Shown here: positions 6,902-15,101 of the stretch, in pieces
Layout: each line of letters opens with the position of its first letter
Numbering within the stretch: the stretch's first letter is position 1
NCBI GenBank assembly: GCA_019119595.1
Contig: DWWS01000006.1
Span: 1 to 64,000 of the forward strand
Length of the DNA: 64,000 bases
Direction: 5' to 3'
Origin: Candidatus Eisenbergiella merdavium
GTDB lineage: Bacteria > Bacillota > Clostridia > Lachnospirales > Lachnospiraceae
Notes under the pieces: generated by a model
Database searches by the model: none
What the model saw: only the letters and a program-made list of their open reading frames with translations
Told to the model about the DNA's origin: nothing
Position numbers and translations under genes: made by a program

Positions 6902-8473
6902 ATGGGAAGTTATCTGAATCCGGGAAACGGGAGATTTCGGGAAGCGCTGAATTCCCAGGTGTATGTGGATAAAACGGGGCTGATCGCCTGTACAAACGCT
7001 GTCCTTCAGACCAATCAGAAATATATCTGCGTCAGCCGTCCCAGGCGTTTCGGAAAGTCCATTACCGCGGCCATGCTGACGGCCTATTACAGCTGCGGAT
7101 GCGATTCCGCGCAGCTTTTTTCCGGACTGAATATTGCGGATGCAGAGGATTTTGAGGAGCATTTGAACCAATATCATGTGATTTTCCTGAACATGCAGGA
7201 GTTTTTGAGCCAAAGCGGAAGCATGGAACAGATGATCGGTCTGATCCGGCGGACGGTTCTGTGGGAGATCATGGAGGAATATCCGGATTTCCGATATTTT
7301 GATCCGGAAAATATGATGCGGACCATGCAGGATGTGTACCGTTTTACGGGCAGGCCCTTTGTGATGATCATTGATGAGTGGGATTGTATTTTCCGCGAGT
7401 ACAGAGAAGATCACAGAGCGCAGGAAGGCTATCTGGATTTTCTGCGGGACATGCTGAAGGATAAGGAGTATATTTACCTCGCTTATATGACGGGCATCCT
7501 GCCCATCAAAAAGTATGGAACGCATTCCGCGCTCAATATGTTTTCTGAATTTTCCATGATCAATCCCAGGCAGCTTTCCGAATTTGTGGGATTCACGGAG
7601 GAAGAGGTCGGGGCGCTCTGCGACAGATACGGGATGGATCTGCAGGAGCTGAGGGAGTGGTATAACGGTTACCGGTTTGAATCCGTTCCGGCTGTATACA
7701 ATCCCCGGTCAGTGGTCGAAGCGGTCACCTCCGGGATCTGCGATTCCTACTGGAACCAGACGGAGACCTTTGAAGCCCTGCGTATGTATATTGATATGAA
7801 TTTTGAGGGGCTGCGGGACGATGTGCTCAGCATGATGGCGGGAGAGCAGGTTCCTGTGAATACGGGGAGCTTTTCCAATGATATGACCACTTTCCATACG
7901 AAGGACGATGTGCTGACGCTTTTGATCCATCTGGGATATCTGGGATATGATTTTGACCATAAATGCGTATTTATCCCCAATCATGAGATAAGGGGAGAGT
8001 TTGCGAACGCGGTTTCCGTATCGGAGTGGGGGGAGGCTTCAAAAGCGCTGCGCCAGTCGGCCAGGCTGCTGAACGCCATCTGGCAGAAGCAGGCGGAGCA
8101 GGTGGCGGCCGGAATAGAGGAGGCACACCTGGAAACGTCACATCTGCAGTATAATGATGAAAACGCCCTTAGTTATACGATTTCTCTGGCGCTTTATGCC
8201 GCGCGGAATTTTTATACGGTGATCCGGGAAATGCCGTCGGGGAAAGGCTTTTCCGACATGGTATTTCTGCCTAAAAAACGTTTTCCTGAAAAGCCTGCTC
8301 TGGTGATAGAGCTGAAATGGAATCAAAGCGCGCAGGGAGCGATCGGGCAGATCCGGGAAAAGAATTACTGCGAAAGCCTGTCGGAATATCGGGGAAAGCT
8401 GCTTCTGGTGGGCGTAAATTATGACAAAAGGACCAGAACGCACGCCTGTGAGATTGAGGAATGGGAGAAATAA
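6902..8473 (+). CDS. AAA-ATPase-like protein with PD-(D/E)XK nuclease-fold C-terminus
   Basis: A 523-residue member of the AAA-ATPase-like/DUF1703 family abundant in Lachnospiraceae and Bacteroidetes. The N-terminal ATPase-like part begins VYVDKTGLI and holds the P-loop variant RPRRFGKS and the Walker-B-like IIDEWD. The C-terminal part (about residues 440-520) has the nuclease-fold signature SDMVFLP...VIELKWN. The function of the family is not established; a role in mobile-element or defence biology has been suggested on fold grounds only. GGAGGG 8 nt upstream of 6902 fixes the start. It ends 6 bp before a DeoR-type regulator and may be co-transcribed with it. Confidence 0.8.
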   Translation: MGSYLNPGNGRFREALNSQVYVDKTGLIACTNAVLQTNQKYICVSRPRRFGKSITAAMLTAYYSCGCDSAQLFSGLNIADAEDFEEHLNQYHVIFLNMQEFLSQSGSMEQMIGLIRRTVLWEIMEEYPDFRYFDPENMMRTMQDVYRFTGRPFVMIIDEWDCIFREYREDHRAQEGYLDFLRDMLKDKEYIYLAYMTGILPIKKYGTHSALNMFSEFSMINPRQLSEFVGFTEEEVGALCDRYGMDLQELREWYNGYRFESVPAVYNPRSVVEAVTSGICDSYWNQTETFEALRMYIDMNFEGLRDDVLSMMAGEQVPVNTGSFSNDMTTFHTKDDVLTLLIHLGYLGYDFDHKCVFIPNHEIRGEFANAVSVSEWGEASKALRQSARLLNAIWQKQAEQVAAGIEEAHLETSHLQYNDENALSYTISLALYAARNFYTVIREMPSGKGFSDMVFLPKKRFPEKPALVIELKWNQSAQGAIGQIREKNYCESLSEYRGKLLLVGVNYDKRTRTHACEIEEWEK

Positions 8474-8479
8474 AGCTTC

Positions 8480-9256
8480 ATGAATCAGGAAGAACGAAAA
8501 AATTATATACTGGAGCGCCTGAAAATAAGCTCCTCGGTCTCCGTGGCGGAGCTGAGCGAGGCCTTCGGCCTTTCGGAGGTTTCGGTCAGAAAGCTCCTTT
8601 CGGGAATGGAGCAGGAGGGGACGCTGAAGCGGACCTGGGGCGGGGCGGTGAGCGCCTACGGCTCTCTGCGGGAATTTTCTCATCAGGAGAATGAAGCCAG
8701 ACAGCTGGAAGAGAAGCGGGCGATCGCCAGGGATGCCTATGCCTGCATCAGCGACGGCGAGGCGGTTTTTCTGGACAGCGGGACGACCACGCTTGAGCTG
8801 GCGAGGCTGATCGTTGCCGAGGAGAAAAGAAAGATCGTCGCCTGCACCAACAACATTTTCATCGCCGCCGAGCTGGCGAAGGCCCGGGATATGCGCAGCA
8901 TCATCATCGGAGGAGAGCTGCGCACCAACATCTATTCCTGCGTGGGAAGCCTGGCGCAGCAGGCGCTTGCGGGCCTGTTTTTTGACAAGGGCTTTCTCAG
9001 CGGCAACCATTTTACACTGGAGCGCGGATTTACCACGCCCACGCTGGGCGAGGCCCAGTTAAAGCGGCAGGTGCTTGCGGCTTCCAAGGAGAGATTCCTG
9101 CTGATGGACTATACGAAATACGGGGATGATTCCATGGTGCAGATCGCTCCGCCGGATGGGATCGATGTGCTGATCACGGACTGGCATATCCCGGAAAGCG
9201 TGGCGCAGGGCTTCCGGGAGAAAAATGTGAGGGTGATCGCCGCGCAGAAGGAGTGA
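8480..9256 (+). CDS. DeoR/GlpR-family transcriptional regulator
   Basis: A 258-residue repressor. The N-terminal DeoR-type winged HTH covers about residues 5-58 (YILERLKI, VAELSEAFGLSEVSVRKLL, TLKRTWGG). The C-terminal phosphosugar-sensing domain shows the usual FLDSGTTT and IIGGELR motifs. Family members bind a phosphorylated sugar and release DNA. Only a weak ribosome site (GGGAGA) precedes the ATG, consistent with dependence on the gene 6 bp upstream. No sugar operon is adjacent, so the target is unknown. The gene converges with the acetyltransferase on the minus strand, leaving 17 bp between them. Confidence 0.85.
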   Translation: MNQEERKNYILERLKISSSVSVAELSEAFGLSEVSVRKLLSGMEQEGTLKRTWGGAVSAYGSLREFSHQENEARQLEEKRAIARDAYACISDGEAVFLDSGTTTLELARLIVAEEKRKIVACTNNIFIAAELAKARDMRSIIIGGELRTNIYSCVGSLAQQALAGLFFDKGFLSGNHFTLERGFTTPTLGEAQLKRQVLAASKERFLLMDYTKYGDDSMVQIAPPDGIDVLITDWHIPESVAQGFREKNVRVIAAQKE

Positions 9257-9273
9257 GGGGCAAAGCCTTTCGA

Positions 9274-10245
9274 TCAGGCGTGGGACAGTACGGGAAAACG
9301 TTTCTGTCCGTGAAACAGGGTGTCTGTCAGCCGGCCCTTCACAAAAAGAGCGTCGTCGTCATTGTCCAGGGGGCAGACTTCAAAGCCCCGGGTATCCGAC
9401 GGAGCGAAGCCGCATTCCAGCCGGGAAAGGGCGCCGGGATCGTCGCACAGCAGGCTCCCGGCGGGGCCGGAAAGCAGCACTTCAGCCGCATCCCTCGGAT
9501 CAAGAGGCCGGGGAGCGAGGATGGCATCGAGCAGAAGGGTATCTCCTTCCGCCTCAGCGATCACATAAGCGTTCCGGGCCGGAAGGAAAAAGACATTTTC
9601 TGCCAGAAACTGAGAGGCAGAAAAAAGGATGAGCCCCGGATTCTGAACCATATCAAAGCTGCCCTGCGGCACGCAGGAGGAAACCGCCCGTTCCAGAGCG
9701 GCCCGGTTTTGAGGATCGGCCATGGAGACGGAAACTGCGTTTTGACTGTCCGGTGCGGATTTGCCGGGCAGAGATTTGTCGGACGGCCCTTTGTCCTGTG
9801 CAGGTCTGCACAGGACGGGGAGCGGCGAGAAGAACCGGTATTCCTGCGCGCGGCGGAAGCCGAAACGGGGATAAAAGTCCAAGACCGTGTCGTTGGCGAA
9901 CAGATAGAAGGCCTCCGTTCGCTCCTTCCAGTCCTTCTCCACCGCGTCCATCAGAAGGCGGCTCAGGCCCTGGCTGCGGAAGGCGGGATCGGTCATCACG
10001 GTGCCGAGCTGGATATAATGATGCAGCTTCCCGTTTTCCGAAAAGGTCATGGGATTGACGGATACGTTTGCGATCACCCGGCCGCCCAGGACGGCGGAAT
10101 AGGGAATATAGTTGTCCTTCCAGTAACCGTTCTGATACCAGCCTTCAAAATTCAGGCCGAAGGTCTTTTCGGCAAGGCTGTTGAAGCTTTCTCTTAATGC
10201 GGCGTCATCCCGGATGTTTTTTGCAATCTTAATTTCTGAATACAT
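9274..10245 (-). CDS. GNAT-family N-acetyltransferase
   Basis: A 323-residue protein with a GNAT fold in its first ~140 residues. The acetyl-CoA-binding region reads TVMTDPAFRSQGLSRLLMD, followed by FYPRFGF, the usual final strand and helix of the family. The C-terminal half (about residues 150-320) is a less conserved extension of the kind seen in larger clostridial GNAT proteins. The start at 10245 has GGAAGGGA upstream; an in-frame ATG at 10275 would add ten residues. The acceptor substrate cannot be inferred. It is followed on the same strand, further from its own promoter, by nothing, and preceded by the lipoprotein gene 53 bp upstream. Confidence 0.83.
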   Translation of the reverse strand: MYSEIKIAKNIRDDAALRESFNSLAEKTFGLNFEGWYQNGYWKDNYIPYSAVLGGRVIANVSVNPMTFSENGKLHHYIQLGTVMTDPAFRSQGLSRLLMDAVEKDWKERTEAFYLFANDTVLDFYPRFGFRRAQEYRFFSPLPVLCRPAQDKGPSDKSLPGKSAPDSQNAVSVSMADPQNRAALERAVSSCVPQGSFDMVQNPGLILFSASQFLAENVFFLPARNAYVIAEAEGDTLLLDAILAPRPLDPRDAAEVLLSGPAGSLLCDDPGALSRLECGFAPSDTRGFEVCPLDNDDDALFVKGRLTDTLFHGQKRFPVLSHA

Positions 10246-10298
10246 GAATTTTTTCCCTTCCAACATTTCCAACATGCGCGGCTAAAGCGCACGCCTTT

Positions 10299-11111
10299 TT
10301 ATTCCGTGAGAAAATGATAGGAGACCACGCCGGAAAAGAAGCGCTCCTCCAGCTTTTCCTCGTCCCAGGTCGCAACCAGCTCATATACCCGATCCTTTTT
10401 CAGCCCGATGGGAAGAATTTCTGAATATTCGGTTTCGCTGAGCGGCTCCGCTTCCATGTCTCCCAGCGACTGAATATCCCATTCCCGGAGAAGGACGCTG
10501 TCCGGAAGCACCTGACAGGAAAGAAGCCAGGGCACGCTGTCCATGCCGTTGTAATTTGGAACCTTCAGCTTTTCCGCTTTTTCCGGATCCATGTCGAGCG
10601 GAGAAGCGCCGCAGGAAATGGAGGCGACCGTCTGCCCGTTTTCCAGCCAGCACCATTCCCCGACCCCGAAGCCCAGAGAAAAAGGCTCATACAGGCTGGA
10701 GAGAGAATCTGTGAGGCTGATTTCGGGAGGGGCGGTGAGGAGTATATCCGCGTGAGGCGCATCTGATGGCATTGCGGCGGGAGAGGCAGGCTCCTGCCCG
10801 GTTCCAGAGGCCGTTGCCTGACCGGTCTCAGAAAATGTCTCCTGTCCGACTTCCGAACCTGTTTCCTGTCCGGCTTCGGAAAGCGTCTCCTCTACAGCTT
10901 CCGGGCCTGCCGTTAGCCCGGCTTCGGAGCCTGTTTCCTGTATAGCCTCAGAATCTGCCTCCTGCCCAACCCGGGGGCCGGTTTCCGTCTGGCCGGAGGG
11001 CTCCCGGGAGCAGGCTCCGGTCAGAAATAGGAGCAGAAGGGCGGCGGTTACGGCGGATAGCTTCATCAAATATTTCTGCAGCATCCTTCTTTTTTCATCA
11101 TGCTTTTTCAA
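10299..11111 (-). CDS. Lipoprotein with octapeptide repeats, unknown function
   Basis: A 270-residue predicted lipoprotein. A TTG start at 11111 is chosen because AGGAGG lies 7 nt upstream, whereas the in-frame ATG at 11141 has no ribosome site. Lysines, a hydrophobic stretch (residues ~18-33) and a Cys at 34 in LTGAC make a slightly atypical lipobox. Residues ~54-109 are seven imperfect copies of an octapeptide near SEAGQETG, which should form a flexible wall-spanning linker. The C-terminal ~150 residues are a compact, unrecognised domain containing FGVGEWCWLENGQTVASI. It is probably a surface-anchored sensor or binding protein, but no function is visible. Confidence 0.72.
   Translation of the reverse strand: MKKHDEKRRMLQKYLMKLSAVTAALLLLFLTGACSREPSGQTETGPRVGQEADSEAIQETGSEAGLTAGPEAVEETLSEAGQETGSEVGQETFSETGQATASGTGQEPASPAAMPSDAPHADILLTAPPEISLTDSLSSLYEPFSLGFGVGEWCWLENGQTVASISCGASPLDMDPEKAEKLKVPNYNGMDSVPWLLSCQVLPDSVLLREWDIQSLGDMEAEPLSETEYSEILPIGLKKDRVYELVATWDEEKLEERFFSGVVSYHFLTE
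10785..10952 (-). repeat. 24-bp coding tandem repeat, about seven copies
   Basis: In-frame 24-bp units encode octapeptides such as SEAIQETG, SEAGLTAG, PEAVEETL, SEAGQETG, SEVGQETF, SETGQATA and SGTGQEPA. Copies are diverged, so the array is old or under selection for composition rather than exact sequence. Confidence 0.8.
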
Positions 11112-11159
11112 AGGGCATTCCTCCTTATCCTGCCGCCGCACGGCGGAATTACTTTAGAA

Positions 11160-11182
11160 GGAAGACGGCCATGCCGTCTTCC
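11160..11182. other. Inverted repeat in the leader of the lipoprotein gene
   Basis: GAAGACGGC and GCCGTCTTC (11161-11169 with 11173-11181) form a 9-10 bp stem with a 3-nt loop, upstream of the TTG start on the minus strand. A smaller CCGCCG/CGGCGG hairpin lies nearer the start. There is no T-tract on the plus side. Confidence 0.5.
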
Positions 11183-11310
11183 GCTTCCTATCTGCCAAAA
11201 GCAGCATAAAATCCTGCGGAAAAAACGCGCGCGGTATTCTTTTTTTTATCATAGCATATTTCACGGGCGGCTGCGTGCGGATTCATGCGGATTAAGGAAA
11301 GCTTAAAGAA

Positions 11311-11388
11311 ATGACAAATTTTCTTGTCATTCATATTGACAACTATCTTTGTCAATGTTAGTATGAGGATGACAAAAATAATTGTCAT
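11311..11388 (+). promoter_or_regulatory. Promoter with three 20-bp palindromic operators
   Basis: Three palindromes share the form wTGACAA-N6-TTGTCAw: 11311-11330, 11336-11355 and 11369-11388, with centres 25 and 33 bp apart. The middle one supplies a perfect -35 TTGACA (11336-11341); TAGTAT (11359-11364) is a plausible -10 after 17 bp. The third palindrome covers the start of transcription. The layout is that of cooperative repression, most simply by the HTH protein encoded next. Confidence 0.85.
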
Positions 11389-11466
11389 ATACAGTTTTAA
11401 AACAATGTTGTACAACAGAAGAAAAGGAAAAGCGGGCCGGACGTCAGGCCCGGAAAGGAGAAAAGG

Positions 11467-11676
11467 ATGCCTCTGTATAACCGATTGAAGGAGCACAGGG
11501 CCAAGCTGGGGGTGAATCAGGCGGAAATGGGACAGCTTGTGGGCGTATCCAGGCAGACGATCAGCCTGATCGAGCGGGGGGATTATTCGCCCTCCGTCAC
11601 ACTGGCATTGAAGCTTGCCGCAGTCTGCGGTGTGACCGTGGAGGATATTTTTCAATACGAAGAACAGGAAAAATGA
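11467..11676 (+). CDS. Small XRE-family HTH regulator (YgzD type)
   Basis: A 69-residue protein that is almost entirely a Cro/C1-type HTH: LKEHRAKLGVNQAEMGQLV, then SRQTISLIERGDYSPS and a C-terminal VEDIFQYE. This compact type normally pairs with a small membrane protein, as here. AAAGGAG lies just upstream of the ATG. It likely binds the three palindromes in its own promoter region and so controls itself and the membrane protein that starts 11 bp later. Confidence 0.9.
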   Translation: MPLYNRLKEHRAKLGVNQAEMGQLVGVSRQTISLIERGDYSPSVTLALKLAAVCGVTVEDIFQYEEQEK

Positions 11677-11686
11677 GGAGAAAAGA

Positions 11687-12445
11687 ATGAACACGGAAAT
11701 GAAACAGAGTGAACGAAAAAAAGGAATGGGCAGAGTGGTGCTTCGGCTGTTTGCGGGCCTTGCGGCGGGAGGAGCTGTGGGCTTTGTTCTGTCATACGCG
11801 ACCTTTGCGGTTCGCGGCGGGATCGCGGAAACGGCGGAGGTATTAAACCGGATGTTTCAGGAGAATGCGTGGATCTTTCAGATCGCGTTTTTTGCCGCGC
11901 TGACGGCGGTCTGCCTGATCTGCCTGCGCAGGGCGGCGGCTTTGCTCCGTAAGGGCGGGGAGGAGGAACTTGACCGGGCGGGGGAATACCAGAATACGGC
12001 GCAGATAGCCAATATGGCCGATATGATCCTGCAGTTTCTGCTTTTTGGGCTTGCGGCGGATGGCGATAACCCGAAAATGCTCCTCAGTGTGGCGCTGTTT
12101 CTGGTTTCCTGCGCCTCCAGCATGCTTCTGGAAGGCGTGGTGGTCCGGCAGGTTCAGCGGGCCGATCCCATGAAAAAGGGAGAGGTGGGAAGCCTGCGGT
12201 TCAACAAGGAATGGCTGGAAAGCTGCGACGAGGCGGAGCGGCTTGGCATTTATAAGGCTTCCTGGAAAAGCTTTCAGGTCTTGAACGCATTCTGCCCGCT
12301 CATGGAGGCTGTGGCGCTTCTTGGAAAAATGATGTTTGACACCGGAAATTTCCCGATCATCCTGGTCACGATCCTCTGGGCCGTTCATACAGGAGTTTAC
12401 TGCTGGTACAGCGCGCTGTTCGACAGACGCGGCGCTGGAGAATGA
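11687..12445 (+). CDS. DUF3169-family membrane protein
   Basis: A 252-residue integral membrane protein of the DUF3169 family. About six hydrophobic segments are visible (near residues 15-40, 60-80, 110-130, 138-158, 210-225 and 228-245). The family signature lies between them: EYQNTAQIANMADMI and LRFNKEWLESCDEAE. The family is almost always encoded beside a small XRE regulator, as here, and its function is unknown. The gap of 10 bp and AGGAG upstream indicate one transcript. Confidence 0.85.
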   Translation: MNTEMKQSERKKGMGRVVLRLFAGLAAGGAVGFVLSYATFAVRGGIAETAEVLNRMFQENAWIFQIAFFAALTAVCLICLRRAAALLRKGGEEELDRAGEYQNTAQIANMADMILQFLLFGLAADGDNPKMLLSVALFLVSCASSMLLEGVVVRQVQRADPMKKGEVGSLRFNKEWLESCDEAERLGIYKASWKSFQVLNAFCPLMEAVALLGKMMFDTGNFPIILVTILWAVHTGVYCWYSALFDRRGAGE

Positions 12446-12604
12446 CAGGCTCCGGCTGAAGGCTCTGACCGAGGGACCGGCTGGAGGATGCTTCGGACGC
12501 AGGAGTCTCAGTCAGAGGGTGCGTTTCCTCCCGGAATATGGTAAAATCAGTATAAAGAAAGCCATCGGCGCACAATAACGGTGAAAATACAGCGGGAGGG
12601 AAGC

Positions 12605-13201
12605 ATGAGAATCACGATCAGGCAGGAAGAGGAACGGGACTACAGACGAAGCGAGGAAATTATCAGGGAGGCTTTTTCCTATCCCGGACGGATAGAGCGG
12701 GGCGGCATCGGCTGCCCCTATGAGCACTGGATGGTGCATGAGCTGCGGAAACGGGACGGGGCCGGGATCAGCCTGGTGGCGGAGGCGGACGGCGTGCCCG
12801 CCGGATATGTGATCTGCAGCCGGGCGCAGATCCTGGTAGGAGATATGGACGCGCTTTCTGTGACGGACATCGGCCCCATCGGCGTTCTGCCCGTATACCA
12901 GAGAAAAGGCATCGGAAAGGCTCTGTTTCATGCGGTGCTGCAAAGGGCGGCGGAGGCCGGATACGGGGCGGTCATGTTTTTTGGAAGGCCTGAATACTGC
13001 CCGCGGCTCGGCTTTGTGCAAGCCGCCGGATACGGCGTTTCAGACCGCTTTGGAGAGATCTCTCCGGCATTTCTGTGTAAGGAGCTGAAGGAAGGATATC
13101 TTTCCGCGGCCAGAGGCGGGCGTTTTTTTGACTCCGATATCTATGATGAAAAAAAGCACCGCGACGAGGTGCTGGAGTTTGACAGGCAGTTTGGGAAATA
13201 G
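12605..13201 (+). CDS. GNAT-family N-acetyltransferase
   Basis: A 198-residue single-domain GNAT enzyme. The acetyl-CoA site is visible as IGPIGVLPVYQRKGIGKALF (about residues 85-104), followed by FFGRPEYCPRLGF. Proteins with this arrangement acetylate small molecules or amines; the substrate is unknown. GGGAGGG lies 4-5 nt before the ATG at 12605; a GTG at 12581 is an alternative that would add eight residues. It is 26 bp upstream of the DUF2007 gene and probably co-transcribed with it. Confidence 0.85.
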   Translation: MRITIRQEEERDYRRSEEIIREAFSYPGRIERGGIGCPYEHWMVHELRKRDGAGISLVAEADGVPAGYVICSRAQILVGDMDALSVTDIGPIGVLPVYQRKGIGKALFHAVLQRAAEAGYGAVMFFGRPEYCPRLGFVQAAGYGVSDRFGEISPAFLCKELKEGYLSAARGGRFFDSDIYDEKKHRDEVLEFDRQFGK

Positions 13202-13227
13202 TTCCCGAAGCCGGAAGGAGGCGGACG

Positions 13228-13452
13228 ATGGCATACGATATGGTGAAGATCTGTACGGCGCAGGATAATCTGCAGGCGGAGATGATCCTGGAGACTCTGA
13301 AAAAGAACGGCATTCCCGCGTTGAAAAGGGATCTGGTCAACGCAGAGGTGCTGAATCTGTACGGCGCGAATTCCGGCTGCGGCGAGGAAATCTATGTGGC
13401 GGACATAAATGCGCGGCGGGCGGTACAGGTATTGGAGGGGATGGGGCTGTAA
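13228..13452 (+). CDS. DUF2007-family small protein (putative signal-transducing protein)
   Basis: A 74-residue protein matching the DUF2007 family, a ferredoxin-like alpha/beta fold annotated as putative prokaryotic signal-transducing protein. The core pattern is VKICTAQDNLQAEMILETL, then GIPALK and EIYVADINARRAVQVL. The GGAGG site and close spacing to the GNAT gene suggest one operon. No ligand or partner is known. Confidence 0.8.
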   Translation: MAYDMVKICTAQDNLQAEMILETLKKNGIPALKRDLVNAEVLNLYGANSGCGEEIYVADINARRAVQVLEGMGL

Positions 13453-13495
13453 CGGCCCCGGCCCTCAGAGAGAACGCTTCAGAATGGAGGAAAAC

Positions 13496-14074
13496 ATGAT
13501 CTCCCATAAAAATCAATTTTTTCATGCTTCACAGACGCCAGATATAGAATATCTGGAGCCGAGAGTATCGAATCATGGGATTCCCCTCATTTATTTTTCT
13601 GCAAAAAGAGAAAATACGCTGGTGTATTTAAGCAATGCGGTTGAAAAGTATTGCAAGGAGACCGGATATATCCACCATGGAAAATGGCAGAAATGGGCGA
13701 GCTATGGATTTATGAAAGAGGGAATCCTCCGGCTGGAAGAATACTATCCAAATGCGACCGTTGACACATACAAAGGGGTATCGGGCTATATCTATTCCGC
13801 GGCCGCGGCGGAAGATATGGAAAAAATGTCCGATATCCCATTTGGCTTTGTTTCAAAAAGCAGGGTAAAAGTCGAGGATGCGGAGTATATCCCGGATGCC
13901 TATGATTCCATTATGGAAGCGGTGGAAAGGGGAGAGATCATCCTGCGGAAATATGAAGATCTGTCCGAAGCGGCCCATAAGTGGATTCATGATTCGGTGA
14001 TCAAAGAATATGAGACCGCTTCGGAGGAATACAGATATTTTCTGAAAGGCAAATTTGATTTCCTGAATACCTGA
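13496..14074 (+). CDS. Conserved protein of unknown function (possible ADP-ribosyltransferase-like fold)
   Basis: A 192-residue soluble protein with no signal peptide or membrane segment. The start at 13496 has GGAGG 5 nt upstream; an ATG at 13484 overlaps that site. The N-terminus reads FFHASQTPDIEYLEPRVSNH, with an H-A-S motif and a nearby L-x-P that resemble the first strand of RES/ADP-ribosyltransferase-like proteins. A later SGYIYSA and a C-terminal IKEYE could correspond to the remaining catalytic positions. This fold suggestion is inference only. Base use is more AT-rich than the neighbouring genes. Confidence 0.6.
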   Translation: MISHKNQFFHASQTPDIEYLEPRVSNHGIPLIYFSAKRENTLVYLSNAVEKYCKETGYIHHGKWQKWASYGFMKEGILRLEEYYPNATVDTYKGVSGYIYSAAAAEDMEKMSDIPFGFVSKSRVKVEDAEYIPDAYDSIMEAVERGEIILRKYEDLSEAAHKWIHDSVIKEYETASEEYRYFLKGKFDFLNT

Positions 14075-14151
14075 TTTTCGTAAAAATCCGAAGGCTTGCC
14101 AGCAGCCTGAGATTACGCATACTGCTTCAGGCAGAAAGAGGAAAAAACGCA

Positions 14152-14356
14152 GTGGAATTTGGATGGATCAATCTAATGGGTGGAGCGATCATCATACTAT
14201 GGAGGGAAAACCGCCGCCATCGCGCTGGCGGTCATACCGACCTGCATATTTCTGCTGTCAGGACTGCTCCTGCGCCACTGGCTCCTTGTGATAGGCGCGG
14301 TTTTCTTTGGGACAGGCCATATTTACATCACATCAAAAGGAAACTATTCCATATAA
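14152..14356 (+). pseudogene. Internally deleted small membrane protein gene
   Basis: A GTG at 14152 preceded by AGAGGAAA opens MEFGWINLMGGAIII, a typical N-terminal membrane helix of a Firmicutes membrane-protein family. After codon ~17 the coherent coding shifts frame. From about 14206 a second frame gives KTAAIALAVIPTCIFLLSGL and a final helix ending GTGHIYITSKGNYSI with TAA at 14354-14356. The middle of the protein is missing. The two halves in different frames, both membrane-like, indicate a deletion pseudogene rather than a start-site error. The 235 bp from 14357 to 14591 hold only the palindrome listed next. Confidence 0.6.
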
Positions 14357-14449
14357 AATACTTTTAAAAAATTCTTCTGAACTTCTCAAACTTTTCATTT
14401 CCCTCAGCCATCTATAAGATGAAAGCAGAAAAAGCTTTACATAAGGAAA

Positions 14450-14471
14450 GAGGCGCTGCCGGCAGCGTCTC
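14450..14471. repeat. 22-bp near-perfect palindrome upstream of the sigma factor gene
   Basis: GAGGCGCTGCC and GGCAGCGTCTC meet with no loop and one G-T mismatch. It lies 120 bp before the ECF sigma gene and has no T-tract, so an operator or cruciform is more likely than a terminator. Confidence 0.45.
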
Positions 14472-14591
14472 CCATACCGGACGGTTTCTGATGCCGGAGG
14501 CGGCATACGGAAAGAAAAAAGCCCGCGCGGGCAGAATGGATACGGAAGGCGGCTTTGCCGCACAGCCGGATCGGAAAGGCATGGTACGAAA

Positions 14592-15101
14592 ATGAAACAG
14601 GATATCTACGACCTGACTGTGGCACATATTCTGGAAAATCAGGAAAAAGCCTATCGGCTGGCATACAGCTATGTGCAGGACAGGGACGCGGCGCTGGACG
14701 TGGTGCAGAACGCGGTCTGTCAGGCGCTGGAAAAGTGCTGGGGCCTGAAAAATAAAACAGCGCTGAAAACCTGGTACTACAGAATAGTAGTAAACGAAGC
14801 GCTCCAATACCTTCGTAAAAACCGCAGGGAGATCAGCACTCAGCCGGAGGATATGAAGGAGGAGGTCTATCTGGAGGAGGGCTATGACAGGGCGGACGGG
14901 GACGAAACGGTTTTTGCCCGGGTGCTGAAGCTCCCGCCTGATATGAAGACGGTGGTGATCCTGCGGTTTTACGAGCAGATGAGCCTCGGGGAGATCGCGG
15001 CGGTGACGGGCGCCAACCTGAATACTGTGAAATCAAGATTGTACGCGGCGCTGAAAAAGCTGAGAAAGAGTCTGGAGGAAATGGAATATGAGAGAGCCTG
15101 A
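14592..15101 (+). CDS. ECF-type RNA polymerase sigma factor
   Basis: A 169-residue sigma-70-family factor of the extracytoplasmic-function type. Region 2 is at about residues 10-75 (AYSYVQDRDAALDVVQNAV, then LKTWYYRIVVNEA). Region 4 is at about residues 115-165 (VVILRFYEQMSLGEIAAVTG, then LNTVKSRLYAALKKL). The gene overlaps by 14 bp a membrane protein that looks like an RsiV-type anti-sigma factor, which is the standard layout for such pairs. Activity is therefore expected to be released on an envelope signal. GGAAAGG lies upstream of the ATG. Confidence 0.92.
   Translation: MKQDIYDLTVAHILENQEKAYRLAYSYVQDRDAALDVVQNAVCQALEKCWGLKNKTALKTWYYRIVVNEALQYLRKNRREISTQPEDMKEEVYLEEGYDRADGDETVFARVLKLPPDMKTVVILRFYEQMSLGEIAAVTGANLNTVKSRLYAALKKLRKSLEEMEYERA

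Noticed and set aside
14437-14480. ECF-type autoregulatory promoter (GGAAAG with CGTC)
   Set aside because: The spacing is 15 bp and the match falls inside a palindrome, so it is too weak to claim.
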